The notes under the pieces are model-generated. The model was given only the letters and a program-made list of their open reading frames with translations. It was not told the DNA's origin and did not search any database. A stretch of DNA of 41,279 nucleotides from Candidatus Moraniibacteriota bacterium (GTDB lineage Bacteria; Patescibacteriota; Minisyncoccia; Moranbacterales; UBA1568): assembly GCA_013334575.1 (NCBI GenBank), contig JAAXXG010000001.1:1-41279 (forward strand), read 5' to 3'. Position numbers and translations under genes: made by a program. Positions 14,120 through 22,540 of this stretch are shown piece after piece. Numbering within the stretch: position 1 is the first letter of the stretch; every line of letters begins with the position of its first letter.

Positions 14120-15343
14120 ATGGTACGGAGACGGAAACGAAGGATCGGGCGCAAGCAGCGGGCGGATTTCAAGGGGGCGCATGTCGTTGACGCGTTGGGG
14201 TTCGTATTCGGACTCGTCGATTCGTTTTTCGCGTATGTCCTGTCCTCGTTCTTCGCGGAAGTCATCGGCTCCGACAATGTCGGTCCGTTCTATCTGGTGA
14301 CCTTCGCGGCCGTATTCGCACTCCTGTGGTCCATGAAGCCGCTCGTGCGCCGCATCGGCGGCGGAGTACGAACGTTCTATCTGCTGACCCTGTGCGCGGT
14401 ATTCGCGTCCGCGCTGCTTTCAGTCCTTCCGGTCGGCTGGATATCCGCCATGCTCGCCATGCTTCTCCTCGTCGCGACGAATCTCGCCTGGGTGGCGCTC
14501 GACGTGGTGCTCGAGGAGTTCTCCGAGGACGGGGTGACCGGTCGGGTCCGCGGACTGCATCTGACCGTCATGAACGCCGGCATCATGCTCGCGCCGTTCT
14601 TCTCGACGCAGGTGCTTCAGACGTTCGGATTCGAAGGCATATTTTTCGGTCTCACTCTCGGCTATTCCCTCCTGCTGGCCGCCTCCATCGTTTTCCTGAA
14701 GAACGGCCGGATACCGGATACCGCCGACATGGAAGCCCGGAGCGCCTGGCGGAAGATGCTCAGGGAACCGAACCTGTTCCATATCTACGGCGTATCGTTC
14801 GCCCTCGAGTTCTTCTACGTCATCATGATCATCTATACGCCCATCCATCTCCGGTCGATCGGATTCTCGTGGGAGGATATCGGCCTTCTGTTTACCGTCA
14901 TGCTGCTGCCGTTCGTATTGCTGCAGTATCCGCTCGGGATCCTCGCCGACCGGCGTTTCGGCGAGAAGGAGTTCCTCGTCATGAGCATCGGGCTCTCGTT
15001 CGCGGTTACCGTGGCAGTGGGACTCTTTTCCTCGCAGTCACTCTTCTTCTGGGGGGTGCTCCTGTTCCTGTCGCGCGTCGGCGCGGCCGGGATCGAGGTC
15101 CTTCGCGATGCCTATTTCTACAAGCAGATCGACGGAAACGACGACGACCTTATCGCGTTTTTCCGGACGGCGCGACCGGCGGCCAATATCGTCGGGGCAC
15201 TGTTGGCGATTCCGCTTCTGTGGTTCTTCCCGTTGCAGGGAGTCTTTTTCCTCGCGTCGGCAGTGCTTCTCGCCGCCTTCTTCTCCGCGTTCGCACTCGA
15301 GGATACGCCTGTCGAGGCGGACTATGCCGCGCGCCGTTCCTGA
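14120..15343 (+). CDS. MFS-type transporter
   Basis: A 407-residue inner-membrane protein with about twelve hydrophobic helices in two halves. The N-terminus is cytoplasmic and very basic (MVRRRKRRIGRKQR). Between helices 2 and 3 is KPLVRRIGGG, and in the second half GILADRRFGEKE, both resembling the conserved loop of the major facilitator superfamily. The substrate cannot be inferred. It follows the Ada-like-domain gene by 27 bases and precedes scpA by 89 bases, so it may be the end of the upstream unit. Confidence 0.8.
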   Translation: MVRRRKRRIGRKQRADFKGAHVVDALGFVFGLVDSFFAYVLSSFFAEVIGSDNVGPFYLVTFAAVFALLWSMKPLVRRIGGGVRTFYLLTLCAVFASALLSVLPVGWISAMLAMLLLVATNLAWVALDVVLEEFSEDGVTGRVRGLHLTVMNAGIMLAPFFSTQVLQTFGFEGIFFGLTLGYSLLLAASIVFLKNGRIPDTADMEARSAWRKMLREPNLFHIYGVSFALEFFYVIMIIYTPIHLRSIGFSWEDIGLLFTVMLLPFVLLQYPLGILADRRFGEKEFLVMSIGLSFAVTVAVGLFSSQSLFFWGVLLFLSRVGAAGIEVLRDAYFYKQIDGNDDDLIAFFRTARPAANIVGALLAIPLLWFFPLQGVFFLASAVLLAAFFSAFALEDTPVEADYAARRS

Positions 15344-15375
15344 AGTCCGCCGGGGTGGAGTCGGCGGGGAAAACA

Positions 15376-15384
15376 TGGTATCCT
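15376..15384 (+). promoter_or_regulatory. extended -10 element before scpA
   Basis: TGG followed by TATCCT lies about 50 bases before scpA. The -35 region is poor. It may start the scpAB-dac-mraY unit. Confidence 0.4.
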
Positions 15385-15432
15385 ATGGCCGAACGGGGCC
15401 GAAAAGCGGTTCCGCCGAGTCCGTAGAAAGCC

Positions 15433-16158
15433 ATGTCCTGTCATTTCCGCCTCTCCCAGTTCGAAGGTCCGCTCGAGCTCCTGCTCTCCCTGATAGAGGG
15501 ACGCAAGCTCGATATCACGCAGGTGAGCCTGGCCGAGGTGGCCGACCAGTACCTCGACCGACTTTCGGCGGAGCGCGACGCCGTCTCGTTGTCCGAGTTG
15601 TCCGAGTTCCTCGTCATCGCCGCCCGGCTCATACTTATCAAGTCCAAGATGCTTCTGCCGGTTCTCGTGTTTACCGAGGAAGAGGAGGAGTCCATGGAGG
15701 ATCTTGAACGCCGCCTGCTCGAATACAAGCGTTTCAAGGACGCGTCCGAGGCGCTTGCGGAAATGGCCGGTTCCGGACGGTGCTCGTATCCGCGGGAGAA
15801 GTTCCTCGGGGCACCCGAGACCTTCTCGCCGCCGCGCGGACTGACCGCGGAGTCGCTCAGGCGTCAGTTCGAGTCCGTACTCGGAGCGATTCCCGAGAAA
15901 GAGCGGATGATCGAGGAGGTGATCGAACAGGTGGTCAGTCTCGAGGAACGCATCGCCACGTTGCAGCATTCGCTTCGGAAGCGGGCGGAACACGGATTCC
16001 GCGAGCTGATCGCGACCGCGCGGGACCGGACCGAGGTCATCGTCTCGTTCCTGGCACTTCTGGAACTCGTGAAGCAGCGGTTCGTGACGGTGGATCAGGG
16101 CGACATCTTCGGGGATATACGCATCACGGTGTCACGTGACGCGAACGAACAACAGTAA
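15433..16158 (+). CDS. scpA: segregation and condensation protein A
   Basis: ScpA is the kleisin subunit of the bacterial SMC condensin; it bridges the SMC heads and binds ScpB. The 241-residue protein starts with the typical FEGPLELLLSLIEGRKLDI, followed by ISLAEVA-like VSLAEVADQYL. The middle is acidic (EEEEESMEDLERRLLEYKRF). The C-terminal winged helix contains VIVSFLALLELVKQRFVTVDQ and ends with FGDIRI. Length is normal. It is followed 9 bases later by scpB. No smc gene is in the window. Confidence 0.95.
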   Translation: MSCHFRLSQFEGPLELLLSLIEGRKLDITQVSLAEVADQYLDRLSAERDAVSLSELSEFLVIAARLILIKSKMLLPVLVFTEEEEESMEDLERRLLEYKRFKDASEALAEMAGSGRCSYPREKFLGAPETFSPPRGLTAESLRRQFESVLGAIPEKERMIEEVIEQVVSLEERIATLQHSLRKRAEHGFRELIATARDRTEVIVSFLALLELVKQRFVTVDQGDIFGDIRITVSRDANEQQ

Positions 16159-16167
16159 CCGACCGGC

Positions 16168-16818
16168 ATGGATCAGACACGGATTTCCGATATCGCGTCG
16201 AAGACCGAATCGCTCCTCTTTCTCAGCGGGGAGCCGCTTGACGTGGCCAGGATCGCCGAGCTGCTGTCGGCCGATGTCGGGGAGGTCGAGGCGGCGCTCA
16301 AGACGGTCGCCGAGCGCTGCGCCGCGCCGGAGTCCGGCATCCGTCTTATCCGAAACGGGGAATCGGCGGAGCTCGTCACGAAGGCGGAAAACGCCGACGT
16401 GGTCGGATCGCTTGTTGCCGCGGACCGCGAAGAGACGCTCGGAAAGGCGACGATGGAGACGCTTGCGGTCGTCGCGTATCGCGGACCGGTCACGCGTGCC
16501 GGAATCGACGCCATTCGCGGCGTGAACTCGTCGTTCGCGCTTCGTAACCTTCTCCTGCGCGGATTGATCGAGCGGCGCCCCAATCCGTTCGATGCGCGCG
16601 AATACGAGTACGTGCCGGCCTTCCGTATGCTGGAGACGCTTGGTATCGGTTCGGTGGAAGAGCTTCCCGAGTACGCATCGCTCCGGTTCGATTCGAGGCT
16701 CGGATCGGCGGAGAAGGACGACGGCGAAGAGACTTCGGCCTCTCCAGCTCCCGAAGCTCCGACGGATGTTCCGGGTGTCGTCGAAGTGCGAAAGTCCGAT
16801 ATCGACGAACGATCGTAG
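16168..16818 (+). CDS. scpB: segregation and condensation protein B
   Basis: ScpB binds the ScpA middle region and helps load condensin on chromosomes. The 216-residue protein has two winged-helix domains. The first has SLLFLSGEPLDVARIAELL, and the second LAVVAYRGPVTRAGIDAIRGVNS, the family signature. It then has LLLRGLIE and the YEYVPAFRMLETLGI segment. The last 50 residues are acidic and Pro/Ser-rich, probably disordered. The next gene starts 2 bases after the stop. Confidence 0.95.
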   Translation: MDQTRISDIASKTESLLFLSGEPLDVARIAELLSADVGEVEAALKTVAERCAAPESGIRLIRNGESAELVTKAENADVVGSLVAADREETLGKATMETLAVVAYRGPVTRAGIDAIRGVNSSFALRNLLLRGLIERRPNPFDAREYEYVPAFRMLETLGIGSVEELPEYASLRFDSRLGSAEKDDGEETSASPAPEAPTDVPGVVEVRKSDIDERS

Positions 16819-16820
16819 CC

Positions 16821-17864
16821 ATGGACCGACGATACGTCCCCATCGCCATTGGGAGTCTTGCGCTGGCCGCCTTCGTTACCGGAGGAGGGGCGTGGTTCGG
16901 ATCCTACCGGGCCGCGTCGGCGGACAAAGAGCGCTTCGCGGGCCAGGTCGCCGGCGAGTCTTCGGATCGGAATCCTTCCGAAACGGCCGCCTCGGTTCCG
17001 GTCGTCGAGGAGCGGAGGGATTCGGCTCCGGAGTTTACTCCGATCAAGCAAGACGGGTACGGCTCGTTCGCGGTGCCGACGGCGCACTCGGCGATTCTTC
17101 TCGATGCCGCGACCGGCAAGACACTGTTCGAGCAGGATGCGGATCATCATCGGGCCATCGCTTCCATTACCAAACTTCTTACGGCCATGATAACGGTCGA
17201 GCGGGTGAAGGACCTCGACGAGTCGGCGACCGTATCGGAGAACGCCGTATATGCCGAAGGGACGCGGGTCGGCTGTCCGCGATCGGGATACTGCATCGGC
17301 GAGCGGCTCCATGTCGGCGAGCGGGTATCGGTCCGGAACCTGCTCAAGGCGGCACTCATGAACAGCGCGAACGACGCCGCGATCGCGCTGGCAGAGCACG
17401 TTGCCGGCAGCCAGCAGGCCTTCGTCGATCTTATGAACAGGCGCTCCTCGGAACTCGGCCTTTCGAATACGCGCTTCTGTACCGTTTCGGGACTCGAACT
17501 CGACGATCCGGCCGCGGAGGAGAACTGTTATTCTTCGGCTCGGGACGTGGCCAAGATCGCCGCCTATGCGCTCCGATACGACGTGATCTGGAAGACCATG
17601 CGTATGGAAGGGACGAAATTCCCCTCTGAGGACGGACTCCGCGAACACGAGATCTTCAATACCGACCAGATCCTCGGTTATCCGAATCTTGTCGGGACGA
17701 AGACCGGATTCACGCCGCGGGCGGGATACTCGCTCATGGCGGTCGCCGGGGATCCGGAGTCCGGGAAACATCGGCTCGTTGCGGTCGTACTCGACGACAG
17801 CGCGCGCTGGCAGAGTGTCCAGTCGATGTTCTCGTGGGGATTCGGCGCGTTCGAGTGGCGATAG
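16821..17864 (+). CDS. D-alanyl-D-alanine carboxypeptidase (PBP5-like)
   Basis: This enzyme trims the terminal D-Ala from peptidoglycan pentapeptides outside the membrane. The 347-residue protein has an N-terminal hydrophobic anchor (about residues 8-26) and a penicillin-binding domain with all three active-site motifs: SITK (in ASITKLLTAM), SAN (in MNSANDAAIAL) and KTG (in GTKTGFTPRAGYS). ILLDAATGKTLFEQDAD is typical of the DacA/PBP5 family. There is no separate C-terminal beta domain of the full PBP5 type, so it is a short version. It lies between scpB and mraY, which fits a cell-wall role. Confidence 0.9.
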   Translation: MDRRYVPIAIGSLALAAFVTGGGAWFGSYRAASADKERFAGQVAGESSDRNPSETAASVPVVEERRDSAPEFTPIKQDGYGSFAVPTAHSAILLDAATGKTLFEQDADHHRAIASITKLLTAMITVERVKDLDESATVSENAVYAEGTRVGCPRSGYCIGERLHVGERVSVRNLLKAALMNSANDAAIALAEHVAGSQQAFVDLMNRRSSELGLSNTRFCTVSGLELDDPAAEENCYSSARDVAKIAAYALRYDVIWKTMRMEGTKFPSEDGLREHEIFNTDQILGYPNLVGTKTGFTPRAGYSLMAVAGDPESGKHRLVAVVLDDSARWQSVQSMFSWGFGAFEWR

Positions 17865-17884
17865 CCTATCAGTAAGCATCACAT

Positions 17885-19006
17885 ATGCAGGAAGCCGTCG
17901 AAGTCGTGCAGGTCGCACGCATACAGGATATTCCCGCCGTCGTGAACACGCTCAAGGTTCTGGGAACGGGGTTTCTCGCGTTCCTTATCGCGTTCGCCAT
18001 CACGCCGCTCTGGACGCATTTCCTCTTCCGGTACCGAATCGGAATCCGGATCAAGGATACGTCGGTACAAGGAGAGAAACTGTCCGTGGTCAGCCGACTG
18101 CATGCCGGCAAGGAAGGGACGCCGACCATGGGCGGCGTCATCGTCTGGGTTTCGGTCATCCTCCTCGCACTCCTGTCGGAGTTCGTGTTTCCGTGGCTGT
18201 CGGAAGTTTCCGGGCGCGCTTCGATCGCGCAGCTCGATTTCTGGCGCCGGTCGCAGACATGGCTCCCGCTGTTCGTGCTCGGCGCGGCCGGCGTGCTCGG
18301 GCTTGTGGACGATTACATGAGCGTCCGTCGTATCGGATCGAACAAGGGCGGCGGCATGCGGTTCGCGCAGCGGTTCTGGTGGCTGATCGCGATCGCGGGA
18401 ACCGGCGCATGGTGGTTCTATGCCAAGCTCGGATGGGATTCGATACACGTTCCGGCGGTAGGCGATTTCACGATAGGCTGGTGGTACGTGCCGCTCTTCA
18501 TCTTCGTGATCCTGTTTTCCGCCATTTCCTCGAACGAGACCGACGGACTCGACGGACTCAACGGCGGCGTACTGCTGATGGCGTTCGGCTCGTTCGCGCT
18601 CATATCGTTCTTCCAGAACCGCATGGATCTGGCGTCTTTCTGTGCGGCGGTCGCCGGCGCGCTCCTCGCGTTCCTCTGGTTCAACGTCTATCCGGCGCGG
18701 TTCTTCATGGGTGATACCGGGGCGATGGCGCTCGGGACGACGCTCGGGGTCGTCGCGATGCTGACCAATTCCGCGATCGTCCTGTTCGTCATCGTCCTTA
18801 TCTACGTGCTCGAATCCGGAAGCGTCGCGATCCAGCTCTGCTCGAAGCGGCTGTTCGGTCGCAAGGTGTTCCTCGCGGCGCCCTTGCATCATCACTTCGA
18901 GGCGAAGGGGTGGCCAGAGCCGAAGGTGGTCATGCGGGCCTGGATACTGACGGGTATCACGGCGACCATCGGCACGGTGATCGGGATCATCGGGATGGGC
19001 CGGTGA
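17885..19006 (+). CDS. mraY: phospho-N-acetylmuramoyl-pentapeptide transferase
   Basis: MraY moves phospho-MurNAc-pentapeptide from UDP onto undecaprenyl phosphate, forming lipid I. The 373-residue membrane protein has about ten helices. Key motifs are GTPTMGGVIVW, LGLVDDYMSV with the Asp pair, SNETDGLDGLNGG with the substrate-binding aspartates, FNVYPARFFMGDTGAMALG, and PLHHHFEAKGWPEPKVV near the C-terminus. All catalytic regions are present. It continues the scpAB-dac string and precedes pgk by 35 bases. The lipid carrier connects it functionally with idi at 3412. Confidence 0.97.
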   Translation: MQEAVEVVQVARIQDIPAVVNTLKVLGTGFLAFLIAFAITPLWTHFLFRYRIGIRIKDTSVQGEKLSVVSRLHAGKEGTPTMGGVIVWVSVILLALLSEFVFPWLSEVSGRASIAQLDFWRRSQTWLPLFVLGAAGVLGLVDDYMSVRRIGSNKGGGMRFAQRFWWLIAIAGTGAWWFYAKLGWDSIHVPAVGDFTIGWWYVPLFIFVILFSAISSNETDGLDGLNGGVLLMAFGSFALISFFQNRMDLASFCAAVAGALLAFLWFNVYPARFFMGDTGAMALGTTLGVVAMLTNSAIVLFVIVLIYVLESGSVAIQLCSKRLFGRKVFLAAPLHHHFEAKGWPEPKVVMRAWILTGITATIGTVIGIIGMGR

Positions 19007-19041
19007 CGCCGGAAGAACGTAAGCGATAAAAGGGATAACGT

Positions 19042-20124
19042 ATGAACGCGATACGAAGCGTGGCAGGGACGGATTTCTCGGGGAAGAAGGTGTTGGTCCG
19101 GGTCGACCTGAATGTGGAGCTCGATAGGAGCGGAGACGCGATGGAACGGTTCAAGCTCGAGGCGTCGCGAGATACGGTCAGGGAGATCCTGTCGCATCCC
19201 GGTGCGCGCGTCGCGCTCATGTCTCATCTCGGTCGGCCGGAAGGGAAGCGTGACGAGGCGTATTCCCTGCGGCCGCTCGTCGATGATATGACCCGGATTC
19301 TCGGGATCGATGTCCGCTTCGTGGATGACTGTGTCGGCGAGCGGGTCTCCGCGGCACTCGATTCCCTTGGCGAAGGGGAAGTGCTGCTTCTGGAAAACGT
19401 GCGTTTCTATCCGGGCGAAGAGGCGAACGACGAGGCGTTCGCGAAGGAGCTGGCCGCGCCGTTCGATTGCTATGTGAACGAGGCGTTCAGTGTCTGTCAT
19501 CGCGACCAGGCATCGGTGACCGCCATCACCCGATTCCTGCCGTCGTACGCGGGACTGAGACTGATAGAGGAACGCGACGAGCTCGACCGTATGCGCAAGG
19601 ATCCGCCGCGCCCGGCGGTCGCCATCATCGGTGGTGCCAAGATCGAGACAAAGCTGCCGCTCATCCGGGAATTCGAGCGGAACTACGACGCGGTGCTCGT
19701 CGGTGGCCGTGTTGCCAACGAGGCGATCGATCAGGGGACGACCTTCTCGGAAAAGGTACTGCTCCCGCGTGATTTCCAGGGGGGCGATGCCAGGCTCGAT
19801 ATCGGCCCGATGACGACGGCCATGTTCATCGAGGTCGTGAAGCGGGCCCGGTCGATCGTATGGAACGGACCGATGGGGAAGTTCGAGGAGAAGCCGTACG
19901 ATGCCGGAACGAATGCCGTCGTGCATGCGATGTCGGAAAGCGGAGCGGATATCGTTGTCGGAGGCGGCGAATCGCTGACCATCCTCGAACGCGGCGATCT
20001 CATCCACAAGATCGGGTTCGTCTGCACGGGTGGCGGAGCCATGCTGGAGTACATGAGCGGCAAGGAACTCCCCGGGCTTTCGGCGCTTGTCGATGGTGAC
20101 GGGTTCGGACAGACGGCCGGATAG
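19042..20124 (+). CDS. pgk: phosphoglycerate kinase
   Basis: PGK transfers phosphate from 1,3-bisphosphoglycerate to ADP in lower glycolysis. The 360-residue protein is shorter than the usual 390-415. The N-terminal domain keeps VLVRVDLNVEL, SHLGRPEGKRDEAYSLRPL and the substrate-binding arginine region ENVRFYPGEE. The C-terminal nucleotide domain has GGAKIETKLPLI, NGPMGKFE, and GGGES where most enzymes have GGGD[ST]. STGGGA appears as CTGGGAMLEYMSGKELPG. It is probably active, with family-level drift. It sits directly before eno, its pathway neighbour. Confidence 0.95.
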   Translation: MNAIRSVAGTDFSGKKVLVRVDLNVELDRSGDAMERFKLEASRDTVREILSHPGARVALMSHLGRPEGKRDEAYSLRPLVDDMTRILGIDVRFVDDCVGERVSAALDSLGEGEVLLLENVRFYPGEEANDEAFAKELAAPFDCYVNEAFSVCHRDQASVTAITRFLPSYAGLRLIEERDELDRMRKDPPRPAVAIIGGAKIETKLPLIREFERNYDAVLVGGRVANEAIDQGTTFSEKVLLPRDFQGGDARLDIGPMTTAMFIEVVKRARSIVWNGPMGKFEEKPYDAGTNAVVHAMSESGADIVVGGGESLTILERGDLIHKIGFVCTGGGAMLEYMSGKELPGLSALVDGDGFGQTAG

Positions 20125-20128
20125 GGTA

Positions 20129-20134
20129 TATACT
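20129..20134 (+). promoter_or_regulatory. possible -10 element before eno
   Basis: TATACT lies 30 bases before the eno start in the short pgk-eno gap, with TTCGGA 19 bases upstream as a weak -35. It could give eno extra transcription independent of pgk. Confidence 0.35.
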
Positions 20135-20164
20135 GGTAAGCGTAAGTCGGTTAACCGAACGGGT

Positions 20165-21454
20165 ATGTCGAAGATAGCACGGGTGGAAGGACGCGAGATC
20201 CTGGACTCACGGGGGAATCCTACGGTCGAGGTGACGGTCGTACTGGAAGACGGGTCGGTCGGAACGGCGGGGGTTCCGTCGGGAGCGTCGACCGGGACCT
20301 ACGAGGCGGTGGAGCTTCGTGACGGGGACAAGGCGCGGTATCGCGGACTCGGTGTCCTTAAGGCGGTCGATAACGTGAACGGCGAGCTTCGCGAGGCGGT
20401 CGTCGGCATGGAGGCGTCCGAACAGGAAGCGCTCGATCGTCGGATGATCGAACTCGACGGTACGGAGAACAAGGGCCGTCTGGGTGCGAATGCGATTCTG
20501 GGGATCTCGCTCGCCGCCGCCCGGGCCGCGGCGAAAAGCGCCGACACCCCCTTGTATGCGTATATCCGCACGATGGCCGGTCTCCCGAGCGGGGTGGAAG
20601 GGTTTCCGGTTCCGATGTTCAACGTCATCAACGGTGGAAAACATGCGGACTCCGGTCTTTCCGCGCAGGAATTCAAGCTCGTACCGGCCGGTATCGAGAC
20701 CTACCCCGATCAGCTCCGGGCCGGAAGCGAGATCTTCCATGCGCTCAAGGGCATACTCGAGAAGGCGGATCTTTCGACGGGTGTCGGTGACGAAGGCGGA
20801 TTCGCGCCGCATATGGAGAGTCATGCCGCCGCGCTCGAGACGCTGCATCAGGCGATCTCGGCGGCCGGATACGAGCCGGGTAAGCAGGTGTATATCGGAC
20901 TCGACGTCGCATCGAGCTCCTTTTACGAGGAGGCCGAACAGCGCTACTCGCTGAAGCCGGAAGGTGTCGAGCTTTCACGCGAGAGCATCGTGAACCTGTA
21001 TCGCGATTGGATCGACAAGTACGGGGTCGTCTCGATCGAGGACGGCCTGACGGAAGAAGATTGGGAGGGATGGACGCAGATGACCGCGAAGCTCGGCAAG
21101 GAGCATGCCGCCTGGGGGAAGGAAGTGATGCTTATCGGGGACGACCTGCTGGTCACGAACCCGAAGCGGCTCGCCCGCGCGATCGAGGAAAAGTCGTGCA
21201 ATGCGGTCCTTATCAAGGTGAACCAGATCGGTACCTTGACCGAGACGCTCGAATGCATGCGGATGGCTCGCGAGAACGGTTTCGCTTCGGTCGTGTCTCA
21301 CCGCTCCGGCGAGACGACCGACGACTTCATCGCCGATCTCGCGGTCGGAGCCTCGGCCGGTTTCATCAAGACCGGTTCACTCTCCCGCGGCGAGCGCCTC
21401 GCGAAGTATAACCGCCTGCTGGCGATCTGGGACGAGGTGCGGTCGGGTAAGTAA
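20165..21454 (+). CDS. eno: enolase
   Basis: Enolase dehydrates 2-phosphoglycerate to phosphoenolpyruvate. The 429-residue protein is full length, starting MSKIARVEGREILDSRGNPTVEV. It has PSGASTGTYEAVELRD, the GANAILGISLA segment, the Mg-binding and catalytic region in GDDLLVTNP and LIKVNQIGTLTE, SHRSGETTDDFIADLAVG, and a final SRGERLAKYNRLL. An upstream in-frame start at 20087 would overlap pgk; the conserved N-terminus fixes the start at 20165. Pgk and Eno together give the ATP- and PEP-forming part of glycolysis. Confidence 0.97.
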   Translation: MSKIARVEGREILDSRGNPTVEVTVVLEDGSVGTAGVPSGASTGTYEAVELRDGDKARYRGLGVLKAVDNVNGELREAVVGMEASEQEALDRRMIELDGTENKGRLGANAILGISLAAARAAAKSADTPLYAYIRTMAGLPSGVEGFPVPMFNVINGGKHADSGLSAQEFKLVPAGIETYPDQLRAGSEIFHALKGILEKADLSTGVGDEGGFAPHMESHAAALETLHQAISAAGYEPGKQVYIGLDVASSSFYEEAEQRYSLKPEGVELSRESIVNLYRDWIDKYGVVSIEDGLTEEDWEGWTQMTAKLGKEHAAWGKEVMLIGDDLLVTNPKRLARAIEEKSCNAVLIKVNQIGTLTETLECMRMARENGFASVVSHRSGETTDDFIADLAVGASAGFIKTGSLSRGERLAKYNRLLAIWDEVRSGK

Positions 21455-21468
21455 CGGGGAACGAACCT

Positions 21469-22497
21469 ATGCCGATCTTCCGAAGACGACCGCGGGTCAT
21501 CTGCATCGGATCCGCCTCGAAGGACCTTTTCTTTCCGACGGACGAGGGCGAGATTCTCGAGACGCCGGAGGACCTTACCGCACAACGGAAGGTCGCCTTC
21601 GAGCTCGGCGGCAAGTATCGGGTGGACGACCGGTACGAATCGGTCGGCGGGGTCGCGGCGAACGTCGCGTGGGGGCTCTCCCGTCTGAATATCGCGGCCG
21701 CTCCGTATTCACGCATCGGCGGCGACGAAGTCGGACGGTGGATCCTTTCGGAATTCCGACGTGCCGGCGTAAGGACGGACCTTCTGGAGGTCGACCGGTC
21801 GGTAGGGACCGACGTGTCCGCGATCATCGTGCTGACCCAGAACGGCGAGCGGACCATCTTCCATAACCGCGACGCCAACGAAGGGCTCGTAATCGAGCCG
21901 AAACGGTTGCGTGGCGCGGAGTGGATCTTCGTGAGCGCGCTGAACGGGGATTGGGAGGACAAGCTCCGGGTTGCCGCGCGTTCCGCCACGGAAAACCGTT
22001 CGAAGCTGGCGCTCAATCCGGGGCAGCACAACCTCCGAGGAAATCCGGCACTCGTTCTCGAGACGGTTTCGAAGGCGGACATGCTGCTGCTCAATAAGGA
22101 CGAGGCGCTCGAGCTCGTGATGAAGTCGGGAAAGGATGTGTCCGCCGACGAATTGAACGACGAACGGTTCCTGCTCTCGGCACTGCTCTCCGCCGGCGCG
22201 AAGACGATCGGCATGACGGACGGCGACCGCGGAGCCTGGGCAGCCGATGCGACGGGATTCTGGCACTGTCCTATCGGTCGCGTCGAACGGGTCGTCGACA
22301 CGACCGGTGCCGGCGATTCGTTCGCATCCGCCTTCTTCGCCGCGATCGCGTTCCATGGGCTCGCCGTATCCGACGCGCTCCGTTGGGGTATCGCGGAGAG
22401 CGGCAGTGTCGTCGGTTCGTACGGCGCGACGGCGGGACTCCTGGACACGGAAGAGATTCGTCGTCGGGCGGAGGAACTCCGATCCGAGCGGCTGTAG
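21469..22497 (+). CDS. PfkB-family carbohydrate kinase
   Basis: A 342-residue soluble sugar or nucleoside kinase of the ribokinase/PfkB fold. VICIGSASKDLFFP opens the domain. SVGGVAANVAWGLSRLN is the first PfkB signature (substrate side), and DTTGAGDSFASAF is the second, with the catalytic aspartate and anion hole. LLLNKDEALELV and MTDGDRGAWA are also typical. The exact sugar cannot be read; fructose-6-phosphate, ribose or a nucleoside are possible. The first 50 residues carry an insertion around ETPEDLTAQRKVAFELGGKY. Position after eno favours a role in sugar metabolism. Confidence 0.9.
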   Translation: MPIFRRRPRVICIGSASKDLFFPTDEGEILETPEDLTAQRKVAFELGGKYRVDDRYESVGGVAANVAWGLSRLNIAAAPYSRIGGDEVGRWILSEFRRAGVRTDLLEVDRSVGTDVSAIIVLTQNGERTIFHNRDANEGLVIEPKRLRGAEWIFVSALNGDWEDKLRVAARSATENRSKLALNPGQHNLRGNPALVLETVSKADMLLLNKDEALELVMKSGKDVSADELNDERFLLSALLSAGAKTIGMTDGDRGAWAADATGFWHCPIGRVERVVDTTGAGDSFASAFFAAIAFHGLAVSDALRWGIAESGSVVGSYGATAGLLDTEEIRRRAEELRSERL

Positions 22498-22504
22498 CGG
22501 GGTG

Positions 22505-22513
22505 TGGTATACT
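22505..22513 (+). promoter_or_regulatory. extended -10 promoter before the ftsA-like gene
   Basis: TGG plus TATACT lies 28 bases upstream of the start at 22541. The -35 position is poor. Confidence 0.55.
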
Positions 22514-22540
22514 TCGGTTGAACACAAACGGCGGTCTTCT